The notes beneath the pieces are model-generated. The model did no database searches. It was not told the origin of the DNA and worked only from the letters and a program-made list of their open reading frames with translations. Position numbers and translations under genes: made by a program. Of a DNA stretch of 52,803 bases, positions 1-8,617 are shown piece by piece (positions within the stretch are counted from its first letter, which is position 1; each line of letters opens with the position of its first letter). Source of the DNA: Actinoplanes italicus (GTDB taxonomy: Bacteria; Actinomycetota; Actinomycetes; Mycobacteriales; Micromonosporaceae); NCBI RefSeq assembly GCF_003001815.1, contig NZ_PVMZ01000043.1, positions 1-52,803 on the forward strand, written 5' to 3'.

Positions 1-204
1 CTCTCCTTCTGATCTAGGCAATCCGAAGGATCTGCGGTGGCCGCCTCTTTCATCCCGGAAAGTCCCGGTCATACACCACTTCGGTGGACGCGACCCCGGA
101 TTTCCCAGGCCGCGGACACCGAGCCGGTGACGGTGGCGGGCTGGGTGCGGCAACACCCCACCCGCCACCGGCACCCCCGCCCGTCACCCATTCGCGACCC
201 ATCA

Positions 205-397
205 CCCCCACCCACCGTCTCGCCCCGCTGCCTCTCCTCGCCGTCTCCCCACCGCCTCGCCCCGCTGCCTTTCCTCGCCGTCTCGCCCGGCCGACTCCCC
301 ACCGTCTCGCCCCGCAGCCGTCCGCCACCCCCTCGCCCCGCAGCCGTCCGCCACCCCCTCGCCTCGCTGCCTACCCCCGCCGTCTCCGCCCGACCGC
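205..397. repeat. C-rich degenerate repeats
   Basis: The top strand is extremely pyrimidine-rich and repeats variants of a CGTCTCGCCCCGC word at short irregular intervals. Open frames cross it on both strands, but their translations are Pro/Arg-rich low complexity and agree with no family. I see no gene from position 1 to about 1470. Confidence 0.6.
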
Positions 398-955
398 GAT
401 CTTGGGTCGTTACGCCATGCACACAACCGCAACCTCACAAGACCTGTGACCAGCGATGCAAGCGGGCGACCGAGCAGACAGTGGTCCGATCTTGGGAGGT
501 CTGACCGTCGACAGGACCACAACCCCACAAGATCTGCGCGGGGGCGGCGGGCGACCGCGCCGACAGCTCGAACATGGCGAGTTAGGCCGTCCAGATGACC
601 GCAACTGCACAAGATCTATGCAGGAGGGCAGGATGACCGCGCGGACGCTCCGAACTTGACGACTTCGACCGCCGAGGCGACCACAATCTCACCCGCTCAA
701 CACAGGAGGGCGGGGCAACCGCGCCGGCGATCCGATCTTGGCAAGTTCGGCCATCCACACGACCACAACTCCACAAGATCTGCGGGGTGGCGGCTGGACG
801 ATCGCGCCGACGGTCCGATCTTGGCGAGTTCGGCCGTCCATGCGACCACAACCTCACAAGATCTGCGGCAGGTGGTGGAGCGACCGGGTGGACGTGACCG
901 CGGGCGATCCTGACCTGGCGAGTTCGGGTGCAGGCCCGACCGCTATCTCACGAGT
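398..955. repeat. ~80-90 bp degenerate repeat family with inverted GATCTTG/CAAGATC ends
   Basis: About seven diverged copies begin near 398, 488, 569, 650, 734, 817 and 907. Good copies open with GATCTTGG, continue with a GAGTTCGGCCGTCCA-like core and a GACCACAAC word, and close with CAAGATCTG (for example 528-534, 774-780, 857-863). The end words are inverted complements roughly 40 bp apart, so each unit could fold into a long hairpin, as REP/BIME-type elements do. No coding sequence is recognisable inside. Confidence 0.7.
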
Positions 956-1039
956 GCGGCATGCGGCTGAGTGGCGATTGGCGGGTGGTTGCGATATCGG
1001 ACGGTTTCGGCGCGGGCGGGCAAGAAATCGTGCCAGCGA

Positions 1040-1435
1040 CGCGGACCGGCGGACAACAACAAACAACGACGCGGAGCAGCGGACAGCGGCGCGGAGCAGC
1101 GAGCAGCGGCGCGGAGCAGCGAGCAGCGGCGCAGACCGGCGGACAACAACAAACAACGACGCGGAGCAGCGAGCAGCGATGCGGAGCAGCGACGGGAAGC
1201 AACGGACAGCGACGAAGAGTGACGGACTGCGGCGCGGAGCAGCGGACAGCGACGCGGACAACAGCGCGGAGCAGCGTAGAGCGACGGACAGCGGTGTGGG
1301 AGAGCAATGGACAGCAGCGCGTAGTAACGAGCAGCGACGAGGAGTAGCGGACGGCGACGCGGAGCAGCGAAGAGCAGCGGACAGCGGCGCGGGAGAGCAA
1401 CGGACAGCGGCGGACAGCGGCGGGGAACGGGCTGT
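1040..1435. repeat. GCGGAGCAGCG-type low-complexity repeats
   Basis: Short direct repeats built from GCGGAGCAGCGRRCAGCGRC variants, plus a longer duplicated block containing the word GGCGGACAACAACAAACAAC at about 1047 and again at about 1138. Open frames across it encode only Ser/Arg/Ala/Gln low complexity on either strand, so I treat it as non-coding. Confidence 0.65.
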
Positions 1436-1484
1436 CTGATCGATCTGCCCTTTTTGTCGGGCGGCTCGTGGCATGGTGTTTGTC

Positions 1485-2099
1485 ATGGCGAAGACGCAGT
1501 ACTACACCGCCACCAGCATCGACGGCTACATCGCCGACGAGAACAACTCGCTGGACTGGCTTTTCGAGGTCGATGAGGGCACCGAGAATCCGTTCGGTGA
1601 GTTCTTCGAGGGTGTCGGCGCGTTCGCCATGGGCGCGACCACCTACGAATGGATTCTCGAGCATGACAACCTGCTCGAGGAGCCGCAGAACTGGCACGAC
1701 ATGTACGGCGACGTACCGTGCTGGGTCTTCACTCATCGTGACCTGCCGCCGGTGCCGGACGCCAACGTTTTCATGATCAGCGGCGATGTCCGCCGGGTGC
1801 ATGAGGCCATGCTCGTCGCGGCTCAGGGCAAGAACGTCTGGCTGGCCGGCGGTGGCAACCTGGTGAGCCAGTTCGTCGCCGAGGGTCTGCTCGACGAGAT
1901 CATCCTCGGTATCGCCCCAACCATCCTGGGCGAAGGCATCCCCCTGCTGCGTCGAAGGCTGCTCGTCGACGACCTGATCCTGACCGGCGTCCGCGAGGTC
2001 GGCCAGTTCGCCTACCTCACCTACGCGGTCGGTGAGGTAGCTCGCCTGGGCCGCCACCTCGCAGCCGAGACCGTCGCCCGAATCCCGTCCCTGAGCTGA
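1485..2099 (+). CDS. RibD C-terminal / dihydrofolate-reductase-fold family protein
   Basis: This 204-residue protein resembles the actinobacterial DHFR-like family (RibD C-terminal domain), NADPH-dependent reductases of mostly unknown substrate. Visible hallmarks are the opening TxSIDGYIAD segment followed by the SLDWLFEVDE helix, a GATTYEWIL segment near residue 70, and a central glycine-rich NADPH-contact segment (VWLAGGGNLVSQF) followed by DEIILGIAPTILGEGIPL. Length fits the family. The start was set at the ATG at 1485 because family members begin MAKTQYY-like; an in-frame ATG at 1473 is possible, and neither has a clear ribosome site. The gene stands alone between two repeat blocks. A true folate role is unlikely; the exact substrate is unknown. 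Confidence 0.85.
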   Translation: MAKTQYYTATSIDGYIADENNSLDWLFEVDEGTENPFGEFFEGVGAFAMGATTYEWILEHDNLLEEPQNWHDMYGDVPCWVFTHRDLPPVPDANVFMISGDVRRVHEAMLVAAQGKNVWLAGGGNLVSQFVAEGLLDEIILGIAPTILGEGIPLLRRRLLVDDLILTGVREVGQFAYLTYAVGEVARLGRHLAAETVARIPSLS

Positions 2100-2100
2100 C

Positions 2101-2460
2101 AAACGCGAGCCAGCAAAGCGAGCCAGCAAAGCGAGCCAGCAATGCGAGTCGGCAAAGCGAGCCGGCAAAGCGAGCCGGCAAAGCAAAGCCAGCGAAGCAA
2201 GCCGGCACAGCGAACCAGCAAAGCGAACCGACAGAGCGGGCTGTCAAAGCGAGCCGACAGAAGTGAGTCGAGAAAGCCAGCCGGCAAGGCAAGCCGACAA
2301 GACGAGCTGGCAGACATAGCCAGTAAGGCAAGCTGCCGAAGCAAGCCGACGAAGCGAGCTGCCCGAAGCGAGCCGGCAAGGCGAACCGACAGAACGATCC
2401 GGCAGACGTAGCCGACAAGGTAAGCGCCGAAGCGTGCCGACAAAGCAAGAGCTGACCACG
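2101..2460. repeat. 13-bp tandem repeat decaying into related words
   Basis: Immediately after the reductase stop, the 13-bp unit GCGAGCCAGCAAA runs almost perfectly for several copies (2104 to about 2190), then degenerates into GCGAGCCGGCAAG- and GCGAACCGACAGA-like words up to about 2450. No gene is recognised here. Confidence 0.75.
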
Positions 2461-2464
2461 CGCA

Positions 2465-3577
2465 TCAGAACAGGTCCCGTGGCCGGGCCATCTGAATCCG
2501 GGCGGCCAGCGACGGCGGTGCGGTCAGGACCGACACCTGACCGCGCCGGGCGAGCAGCACCTGTTGCAGGCCGCTCACGATGTCGATGATCCGGTCCGCG
2601 CTCAGACCGCGTGGCAGCACCGCATAGACCACACCGGCACCGACCGAACCCCGCACCGATACGGCCGAGCCGACCGCGTCGCGCAGCACGAAACCGACCG
2701 CGTGCAGGTCACGGGAACGCACCCGCAGCCGCAGCACCACATCGGAACCGTCGAAGGGGTAACGCCCCCACCACGGCGGTGGCTCGGTCCGGATGGTGGC
2801 GAGCGGGCCGAGATCGCGCGCCAGACGTCCGGCGCCGACCGTGACGAAATGCGTGACGCCCTCGAGCAACAGCGCGAAGGAGCCCTCTCCGGCGGCCGGC
2901 AGGTCGACTTCGACGCCGCTGAGCGCGAACTCCTGGGTGACGAGCCGAGTCGCCAGGTCGTTGACCTCGGTCGGTGTCGACACCGGACGCACCACCCAGC
3001 GCCGTGCCTGGGGAAGCTCCTCGACCGGCAGCACCGCCGACGTGATCACCCCGTCGGCTGGGCTCTCCCACTCGGCGAGGTCGACGGTCTGCCCCGCCGG
3101 GTCGACGAGACTGACGCTCACGGCCTGACCGGCCGGTGACCCGAACCGGTGCCGCAGCGGCCCGGACTCGTTGACGGCGAGCACACCGCCGATCGTGGCA
3201 CCTGGCGACGGCGGGTCGAGGGCGAGACGTTTGCCGTGCCTGGCGAGGGTCTCCTGCACCGCGACCACCGGTGTGCCGGCCGCGACGACCGCGGACGCGC
3301 CGTCGTGATCCCACACGCCGTGGAGACGGGCGGTGTCGAGGAAGATGTCCAGGTCCCGCGGAGGCGTACCCCAATCGATTTTGCTTCCGGATCCTCGTGG
3401 GCGAATGCTCAGGCCGCGTTCCCCGGCGAGCGCGAGCAGGCGGGAGACGGAGCCGGCGGTGGCCGGCGATGCCACGAAGGAGGCGCGGCGCCCGGCGGCC
3501 TGATCCTCCGGTCGGGCGACTCGCGCGGCACCCGGACCGCAGATGTCCGCGAGTTCGGCGAGAAGGGAACCGCTCAC
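2465..3577 (-). CDS. FAD-binding oxidoreductase, GlcE-like (glycolate oxidase subunit family)
   Basis: This 370-residue protein matches the FAD-binding type 4 (PCMH) flavin oxidase family, closest in layout to the GlcE subunit of glycolate oxidase. The N-terminal third carries the PCMH fold: a VASPATAGSVSRLLALA segment, a GLSIRPRGSGSKIDWG phosphate-binding loop, and a PPSPGATIGGVLAVNESGPL segment that normally contacts FAD. The C-terminal half is less conserved. The start is the GTG at 3577, preceded 8 bases upstream by GGGAGG; an open frame continues upstream to 3703 but runs into the promoter region of the divergent peptidase gene. No GlcD or GlcF partner is adjacent, so the physiological substrate is uncertain. 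Confidence 0.8.
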   Translation of the reverse strand: MSGSLLAELADICGPGAARVARPEDQAAGRRASFVASPATAGSVSRLLALAGERGLSIRPRGSGSKIDWGTPPRDLDIFLDTARLHGVWDHDGASAVVAAGTPVVAVQETLARHGKRLALDPPSPGATIGGVLAVNESGPLRHRFGSPAGQAVSVSLVDPAGQTVDLAEWESPADGVITSAVLPVEELPQARRWVVRPVSTPTEVNDLATRLVTQEFALSGVEVDLPAAGEGSFALLLEGVTHFVTVGAGRLARDLGPLATIRTEPPPWWGRYPFDGSDVVLRLRVRSRDLHAVGFVLRDAVGSAVSVRGSVGAGVVYAVLPRGLSADRIIDIVSGLQQVLLARRGQVSVLTAPPSLAARIQMARPRDLF

Positions 3578-3684
3578 GTCAGAAGCCTCCCCACAACGAA
3601 GATCGTCCACTCTGGCACATCGTACACATGTTCGAATGACCGAGGTTCGTGTGTCCGGGAAATCCGGGCGGTAACGTGTTTCCG

Positions 3685-5748
3685 GTGACGAATGAAGGTC
3701 CACCCATCGCTCGCCAGGCGCCGACCGAGCGCACCTTCCACGGCGACACGGTCGTCGACGAGTTCGCCTGGCTCCAGGCCAAGGACGACCCTGCGACCAT
3801 CGCGCTCCTGGAGTCGGAGAACGCCTGGACCGAGCAGGCGACCGCCCACCTGGCGGGCCTCCGGGAGACCGTCTTCCAGGAGATCAAGGGCCGAACTCAG
3901 GAGACCGATCTGTCGGTCCCGAGCCGCAAGGGCGGGTTCTGGTATTACACCCGCACCGAGGAGGGCAAGCAGTACGGCATCCATTGCCGCGTCCCGGTGC
4001 GTCCCGGCGAGACGAGCCCGCCGATGGAGTCGGAGAAGCCCGGTGAGGAGGTTCTCCTCGACGGCAACGAGCTGGCCGAGGGCAAGGACTTCTTCGCGCT
4101 CGGCACCTTCGACGTGAGCCCGGACGGCAAGTGGCTGGCGTTCTCGACCGACTTCGCCGGCGACGAGCGGTTCACCCTGCGCGTGAAGAATCTGGTCACC
4201 GGCGAGGTGCTGGCCGACGAGGTCAACGACGTCTTCTACGGCAGCGCCTGGTCGGCCGACGGCGGCACGCTGTTCTACATCACCGTCGACGACGCCTGGC
4301 GGCCCAACCGGGTCTGGCGGCACACGGTCGGTACCACGGAGAACACGCTGATCTTCGAGGAACCCGACGAGCGTTTCTGGGTGGGCGTCGACCTGACCCG
4401 CAGCGAGAAGTTCATCGTCATCGACACCCAGAGCAAAATCACCTCTGAGGTACGGGTGATCCCGGCGGACGATCCGGCGGTGGAGCCCACCCTGATCACC
4501 GAACGTGTGCAGGGTGTCGAGTATTCGATCGAGCACCACGGCCACCGCTTCCTGATCCTGCACAACCGCAACGCCGAGGACTTCGCGCTCGCCTGGACCT
4601 CGGTGGACAATCCCGGTGAGTGGATCGAGATGATCCCGCACCAGCCGGGCACCCGTCTGGAGTCGGTGGACGCGTTCTCCCGTCACCTGGTCATCTCGCT
4701 GCGTCGTGACGGCCTGACCGGCCTGCGGGTGATCACCGACGGCAGCACCGCGGCGTACGACATGGACTTCCCGGAGCCGCTGTACTCGGTCGGCCTGGCC
4801 GGCAACCCGGAGTACGAGACCTCCTCGGTCCGGATCGCCTACACCTCGCTGGTCACCCCCGACTCGGTCTACGACGTGGACCTGAACACGCGGTCGATGA
4901 CGCTGCGCAAGCAGAAGCCGGTGCTCGGCGGTTACGACGCGGCCGACTACGAGCAGTTCCGCGAGTGGGCGACAGCCGCCGACGGGACCCGCGTGCCGAT
5001 CTCGATCGTGGCCCGCAAGGGTGTCAAGCGCGACGGCACCGCCCCGGCGCTGATCTACGGCTATGGGTCGTATGAACACTCGATCGACCCGTACTTCTCG
5101 ATCGCCCGCCTGTCCCTGCTGGACCGCGGCGTCGTCTTCGCGATCGCGCACGTCCGCGGCGGCGGCGAGATGGGCCGCCAGTGGTACGAGCAGGGCAAGA
5201 TGCTCGCCAAGAAGAACACCTTCACCGACTTCGTGGCGGCCGCCGAGGCGCTGGTCCGCAGCCGGTGGACGTCGGCTGAGCGCCTGGTCGCCCGTGGCGG
5301 CTCGGCCGGTGGCCTGCTGATGGGCGCGATCACGAACATCGCACCGGACGCGTTCGCCGGCATCCTGGCTGAGGTCCCGTTCGTGGACCCGCTGACCTCG
5401 ATCCTCGACCCGTCGCTGCCACTGACGGTCACCGAGTGGGAGGAGTGGGGCAACCCGCTCGAGTCGGCCGAGATCTACGCCTACATGAAGTCGTACAGCC
5501 CGTACGAGAACGTCACCAAGCAGGCGTACCCCAAGATCCTCGCCGTGACCAGCCTCAACGACACTCGCGTGCTCTACCACGAGCCGGCGAAGTGGATCTC
5601 CCGGCTGCGCTCGGTGGCGCCGGACGGCACCTACCTGCTGAAGACCGAGATGGGTGCCGGGCACGCCGGCCCGAGCGGCCGTTACGACGCATGGAAGGAA
5701 GAGGCGTTCAACCTGGCCTGGGTGCTGGACGTACTCAAGGCCGCCTAG
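3685..5748 (+). CDS. ptrB: oligopeptidase B-like S9A serine peptidase
   Basis: Prolyl oligopeptidase family (S9A), best matched to oligopeptidase B, a cytosolic enzyme that cleaves short peptides after Arg/Lys. The N-terminal half is the seven-bladed propeller. The C-terminal alpha/beta hydrolase carries the nucleophile in RGGSAGGLLMG (Ser codon at 5302), the Asp in SLNDTRVLYHE and the His in GAGHAGPSGR. The AHVRGGGEMGRQWYEQGK stretch is typical of the family. From the GTG at 3685 it is 687 residues, essentially the size of E. coli PtrB; an in-frame ATG at 3649 would add 12 residues. It starts divergently from the GlcE-like gene, and its 3' end overlaps the convergent phosphatase gene by 4 bp. 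Confidence 0.9.
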   Translation: MTNEGPPIARQAPTERTFHGDTVVDEFAWLQAKDDPATIALLESENAWTEQATAHLAGLRETVFQEIKGRTQETDLSVPSRKGGFWYYTRTEEGKQYGIHCRVPVRPGETSPPMESEKPGEEVLLDGNELAEGKDFFALGTFDVSPDGKWLAFSTDFAGDERFTLRVKNLVTGEVLADEVNDVFYGSAWSADGGTLFYITVDDAWRPNRVWRHTVGTTENTLIFEEPDERFWVGVDLTRSEKFIVIDTQSKITSEVRVIPADDPAVEPTLITERVQGVEYSIEHHGHRFLILHNRNAEDFALAWTSVDNPGEWIEMIPHQPGTRLESVDAFSRHLVISLRRDGLTGLRVITDGSTAAYDMDFPEPLYSVGLAGNPEYETSSVRIAYTSLVTPDSVYDVDLNTRSMTLRKQKPVLGGYDAADYEQFREWATAADGTRVPISIVARKGVKRDGTAPALIYGYGSYEHSIDPYFSIARLSLLDRGVVFAIAHVRGGGEMGRQWYEQGKMLAKKNTFTDFVAAAEALVRSRWTSAERLVARGGSAGGLLMGAITNIAPDAFAGILAEVPFVDPLTSILDPSLPLTVTEWEEWGNPLESAEIYAYMKSYSPYENVTKQAYPKILAVTSLNDTRVLYHEPAKWISRLRSVAPDGTYLLKTEMGAGHAGPSGRYDAWKEEAFNLAWVLDVLKAA

Positions 5749-7277
5749 CCGTTGCGGCGGACCGCCACGACCGCGATGTCGTCCGCCTGCTCCCCGGCTC
5801 CGGTCAGCTGGGTGAGCAGGCGGCGGCAGAAGGCGTCGAGGTCCTCCTCGACCCGGGCGGCCGCGGTTGCCAGCTTGTTCAGGCCCTCGTCGAGGTCGGC
5901 GTCGCGCCGCTCGATCAAACCGTCGGTGCAGAGCACCAGGGTGCCGCCGGGCGGGAGGATGAATTCGAGTTCGGCCCGCACCGGCGCCACGATACCGAGC
6001 AGGGCACCACGCGGTTCCAGGAACCGTACCTCGCCGTCGACGTGCACGAGCGGCGGCAGATGCCCGGCGCTGGCCATGCGGATCCGGCCGGTCGCTGGTT
6101 CGAGGGTGAGCAGGCAGAGTGTCGCCGACTCGGTCGGCAGGACGGTGCGCATGAAGCGGTTGACCAGCTCCAGTACGGCGCCGGGTGTGTGGCCCTCGAC
6201 GGCGTAGGCGCGGACGGCGTGCCGGATCTCGGCCATCACGGTGGCGGCGTGCAGGGAGTGCCCGGCCACGTCGCCGATCGCCACGAGGAGCCGGTCGTCG
6301 AGCACGGTGAGCTCGTAGAAGTCGCCGCCGATCTCGGTCTGCGCACCGGCCGGCTCGTAAAGGACGGCCAGGTCGAGGCCGGGCACCGCGGGCAGACGGG
6401 ACTGCAGCAGGCTGCGCTGCAGGGTGACCGCGATCCGGTGCTCCTCGTCGAAGGAGCGCTGCGCCTCGACGGCTGCGGCGACGGCCTGGGAGAGCTGCCG
6501 CAACACCGGGAAGCCGGGGGTCTGCGAGCTGCCGGGCACGGCGACGTAGACCGGTGGCCGGTCGACGCGCAGCCGGGCGGCGGCGACCGCGACGGTCTCG
6601 CCGTCCGGCCAGTCGACGACGTTCCAGTCGCCGGGCTCGTCGCTGCGGACCAGCGAACCGACGGCGACCCGGTGTCCGGGGACCGCCCATCGGCGTACCG
6701 TCGCGGGTTTGCCCGTCGCGGCCAGGCTCTCGCCCTCGGACGTCTCGGCGACCACCACGACCGGCCCGCCGAAGATGTCCCGGGCGCCCTCGGCGGCGGC
6801 CGCCAGCAGGGTCGGCAGGGTCGGTGCCGAGTTGATCGCCAGGGTGGTCTCGGCGAGCCGGACCATCCGCTCGGCGAGCAGTTCGGCCCGCTGCCGGGCG
6901 CGGTAGTAGCGGAGGACGGCATGGACGGTGGCGATCAGCTCGTCCGGTTCGATCGGTTCGACGAGGTACGCGTCGGCGCCCCGGTTCAATCCCTGAGTAC
7001 GGTCACCGACGTCGACGGCGTGCGCGGACACATGGACCACGGGCAGCACGCCGTACCGCTGATCGGTCTTGATCGTCTCGCAGACGTCGAAACCGCTCAT
7101 GTCGGGCAGTTTCACGTCGAGGACGACCAGGTCGACCTGGGTCTCCAGCAGACTGGCGAGCGCCGCGCCGCCGGTCTCCGCCTCGAACACCGTGAACCCG
7201 GCCCGGGTCAGCCAGCTGACCAGCAGGTATCGCTTGGTGGCGCTGTCGTCGACGACCAGCACGGTGACCGGGTTCAT
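5745..7277 (-). CDS. receiver-GAF-like-PP2C (SpoIIE/RsbU) phosphatase
   Basis: 510 residues in three parts. Residues 1-120 are a response-regulator receiver with acidic pair D10/D11 and phospho-acceptor D54 in VLDVKLPDMSG. Residues about 145-270 form a GAF-like sensory region (APTLPTLLAAAAEGARDIFGG). The C-terminal 240 residues are a PP2C/SpoIIE Ser/Thr phosphatase with EIGGDFYEL, AIGDVAGHSLHAATVM, LCTDGLIERRD and QADDIAVVAV metal-binding motifs. Its expected job is to dephosphorylate a STAS anti-anti-sigma protein, the RsbU role, under control of phosphorylation by the kinase encoded just upstream. Its ATG overlaps the kinase stop (ATGA). It is the last gene of the stressosome operon. Confidence 0.9.
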   Translation of the reverse strand: MNPVTVLVVDDSATKRYLLVSWLTRAGFTVFEAETGGAALASLLETQVDLVVLDVKLPDMSGFDVCETIKTDQRYGVLPVVHVSAHAVDVGDRTQGLNRGADAYLVEPIEPDELIATVHAVLRYYRARQRAELLAERMVRLAETTLAINSAPTLPTLLAAAAEGARDIFGGPVVVVAETSEGESLAATGKPATVRRWAVPGHRVAVGSLVRSDEPGDWNVVDWPDGETVAVAAARLRVDRPPVYVAVPGSSQTPGFPVLRQLSQAVAAAVEAQRSFDEEHRIAVTLQRSLLQSRLPAVPGLDLAVLYEPAGAQTEIGGDFYELTVLDDRLLVAIGDVAGHSLHAATVMAEIRHAVRAYAVEGHTPGAVLELVNRFMRTVLPTESATLCLLTLEPATGRIRMASAGHLPPLVHVDGEVRFLEPRGALLGIVAPVRAELEFILPPGGTLVLCTDGLIERRDADLDEGLNKLATAAARVEEDLDAFCRRLLTQLTGAGEQADDIAVVAVRRNG

Positions 7278-8617
7278 GACGCGACCGGAAGCCGCAGGGT
7301 GAAGGTGCTGCCCTCACCCGGAGTGGAGTCCACCCGCAGCGCGCCGCCGAGGATCCCGGCCAGCCGCCGGGCGTATGGCAGGCCGAGGCCGGTGCCCTTG
7401 CCGCTCACCGGCTTGCTGCCGGGCACCTGGTAGAACTCCTCGAAAATACGTTCCTGCAGCTCCTGAGGGATGCCGGTGCCGGTGTCGGTGACCACGAACT
7501 CAGCGTCGTCCCCGACGCGACGGACGCTGAGCCGCACCGAGCCTGCCTCGGTGAACTTGATCGCGTTGGTGAGCAGGTTACGCAGCACCTGGGCGAGCAG
7601 CACCTCGTCGGAGCGCAGGGTGGGCACACCGGGTTCGTCGACGGTGAAGTCGACGCCGGGCCGGGTGGCGAGCGGGCGCAGGGTGCCGCGCAGCTGGCCG
7701 AACACCGCCCGCAGATCGACGTCGGACCAGTTCGGTTCGATCCGCCCGGCCTCCGCCTTGGCCAGGTCGAGCAGGTCGTTGACCAGGGTCAGCAGGTCGG
7801 TGGCCGATCCGCGGATCAGGTCCACCTGGCGTCGCTGCTCGACGGTCAGGTCGTCCGAGCCGGAGTCGGTGAGCAGCCGGCCCAGACCGATGATCGCGGT
7901 GACCGGGGCGCGCAGTTCGTGGCTGACGTTGGCCAGGAAGCGGCTCTTCGCCTCGCTGGCTGCTCCCAGCTGCGCCGACTTCTCGTCCAGCTCGGCGTAG
8001 AGGGCGACCACGCCGCGGTTGGTCTCCTCCAGCTCCTCGGAGAGCTGGTTGTAGAGCGCCATCACCCCGCGGTTGGTCTCCTCCAGCTCGGCGTTGAGCC
8101 GGGCCAGGTCGTCGCGCTGCGCACGCACCTCGTCCAGTGCGGCGATGAGCTGCTGGTTCTGCACGGCCAGCTCGTCCAGCGGCGTTCCGGGAACGTGCCG
8201 GGCCAGCCCTTCACGGATCTCGTCCATCCGGTCGGGGGTCAGGCGAGGAGCGCCGAGTGGCAGCCGCCTCGCCATCCGGACAATCGTTCCGGTCTCACCA
8301 TCGTCGACCTCCATCGTGTCGACCAGTCGGCCGACATGCTGCAACTGTCCGGTTAGCCGGGCCGCCTCCCCCGTCACGGGGTGGACCATGGCTACGTGGA
8401 GGGTAGGTACCCCGATCGGCTCGACGGTGAACGTGACGTCGGCGTGCCTGCCCGCGGCGAGCAGCACCCGGCCGACCTCGCTGAGAGCGGTCGCCACCCG
8501 GGTCTGGTCCTGCGACTCGAGTCCGACCGCCCTGGCCACCTCCCGGCCCAGTTGCCGCACCACGAAGACATCCTGCTCGACCCGCAGGCGCACGCGCATC
8601 AGCGGCTCGGCGGTCAT
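7274..8617 (-). CDS. sensor histidine kinase with N-terminal HATPase-like domain and coiled coil
   Basis: 447-residue soluble kinase with no membrane segment. Residues 1-130 resemble an RsbT/RsbW-type ATPase fold used as an input module. A coiled coil follows, containing a near-exact internal duplication (LEETNRGVMALY then LEETNRGVVALY). Next come the HisKA box with phospho-acceptor H233 (FLANVSHELRAPV) and a full catalytic domain: N box NLLTNAIKF, G1 DTGTGIP, G2 GKGTGLGLPYA. It should phosphorylate the receiver of the next gene, with which it overlaps by 4 bp (ATGA). The start at 8617 overlaps the upstream phosphatase stop in the same way; longer upstream reading in this frame is a shadow of that gene. 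The cytoplasmic signal is probably stressosome-derived (inference). Confidence 0.88.
   Translation of the reverse strand: MTAEPLMRVRLRVEQDVFVVRQLGREVARAVGLESQDQTRVATALSEVGRVLLAAGRHADVTFTVEPIGVPTLHVAMVHPVTGEAARLTGQLQHVGRLVDTMEVDDGETGTIVRMARRLPLGAPRLTPDRMDEIREGLARHVPGTPLDELAVQNQQLIAALDEVRAQRDDLARLNAELEETNRGVMALYNQLSEELEETNRGVVALYAELDEKSAQLGAASEAKSRFLANVSHELRAPVTAIIGLGRLLTDSGSDDLTVEQRRQVDLIRGSATDLLTLVNDLLDLAKAEAGRIEPNWSDVDLRAVFGQLRGTLRPLATRPGVDFTVDEPGVPTLRSDEVLLAQVLRNLLTNAIKFTEAGSVRLSVRRVGDDAEFVVTDTGTGIPQELQERIFEEFYQVPGSKPVSGKGTGLGLPYARRLAGILGGALRVDSTPGEGSTFTLRLPVAS

Noticed and set aside
948..2186. 412-residue minus-strand open frame at the left edge
   Set aside because: It is antisense to the reductase and continues into repeat DNA; both ends are low complexity.
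3574..6690. 1038-residue open frame on the minus strand
   Set aside because: It lies opposite the oligopeptidase B gene and runs into the phosphatase gene in another frame. The translation is Arg/Gly/Val-rich without family motifs: a high-GC shadow.
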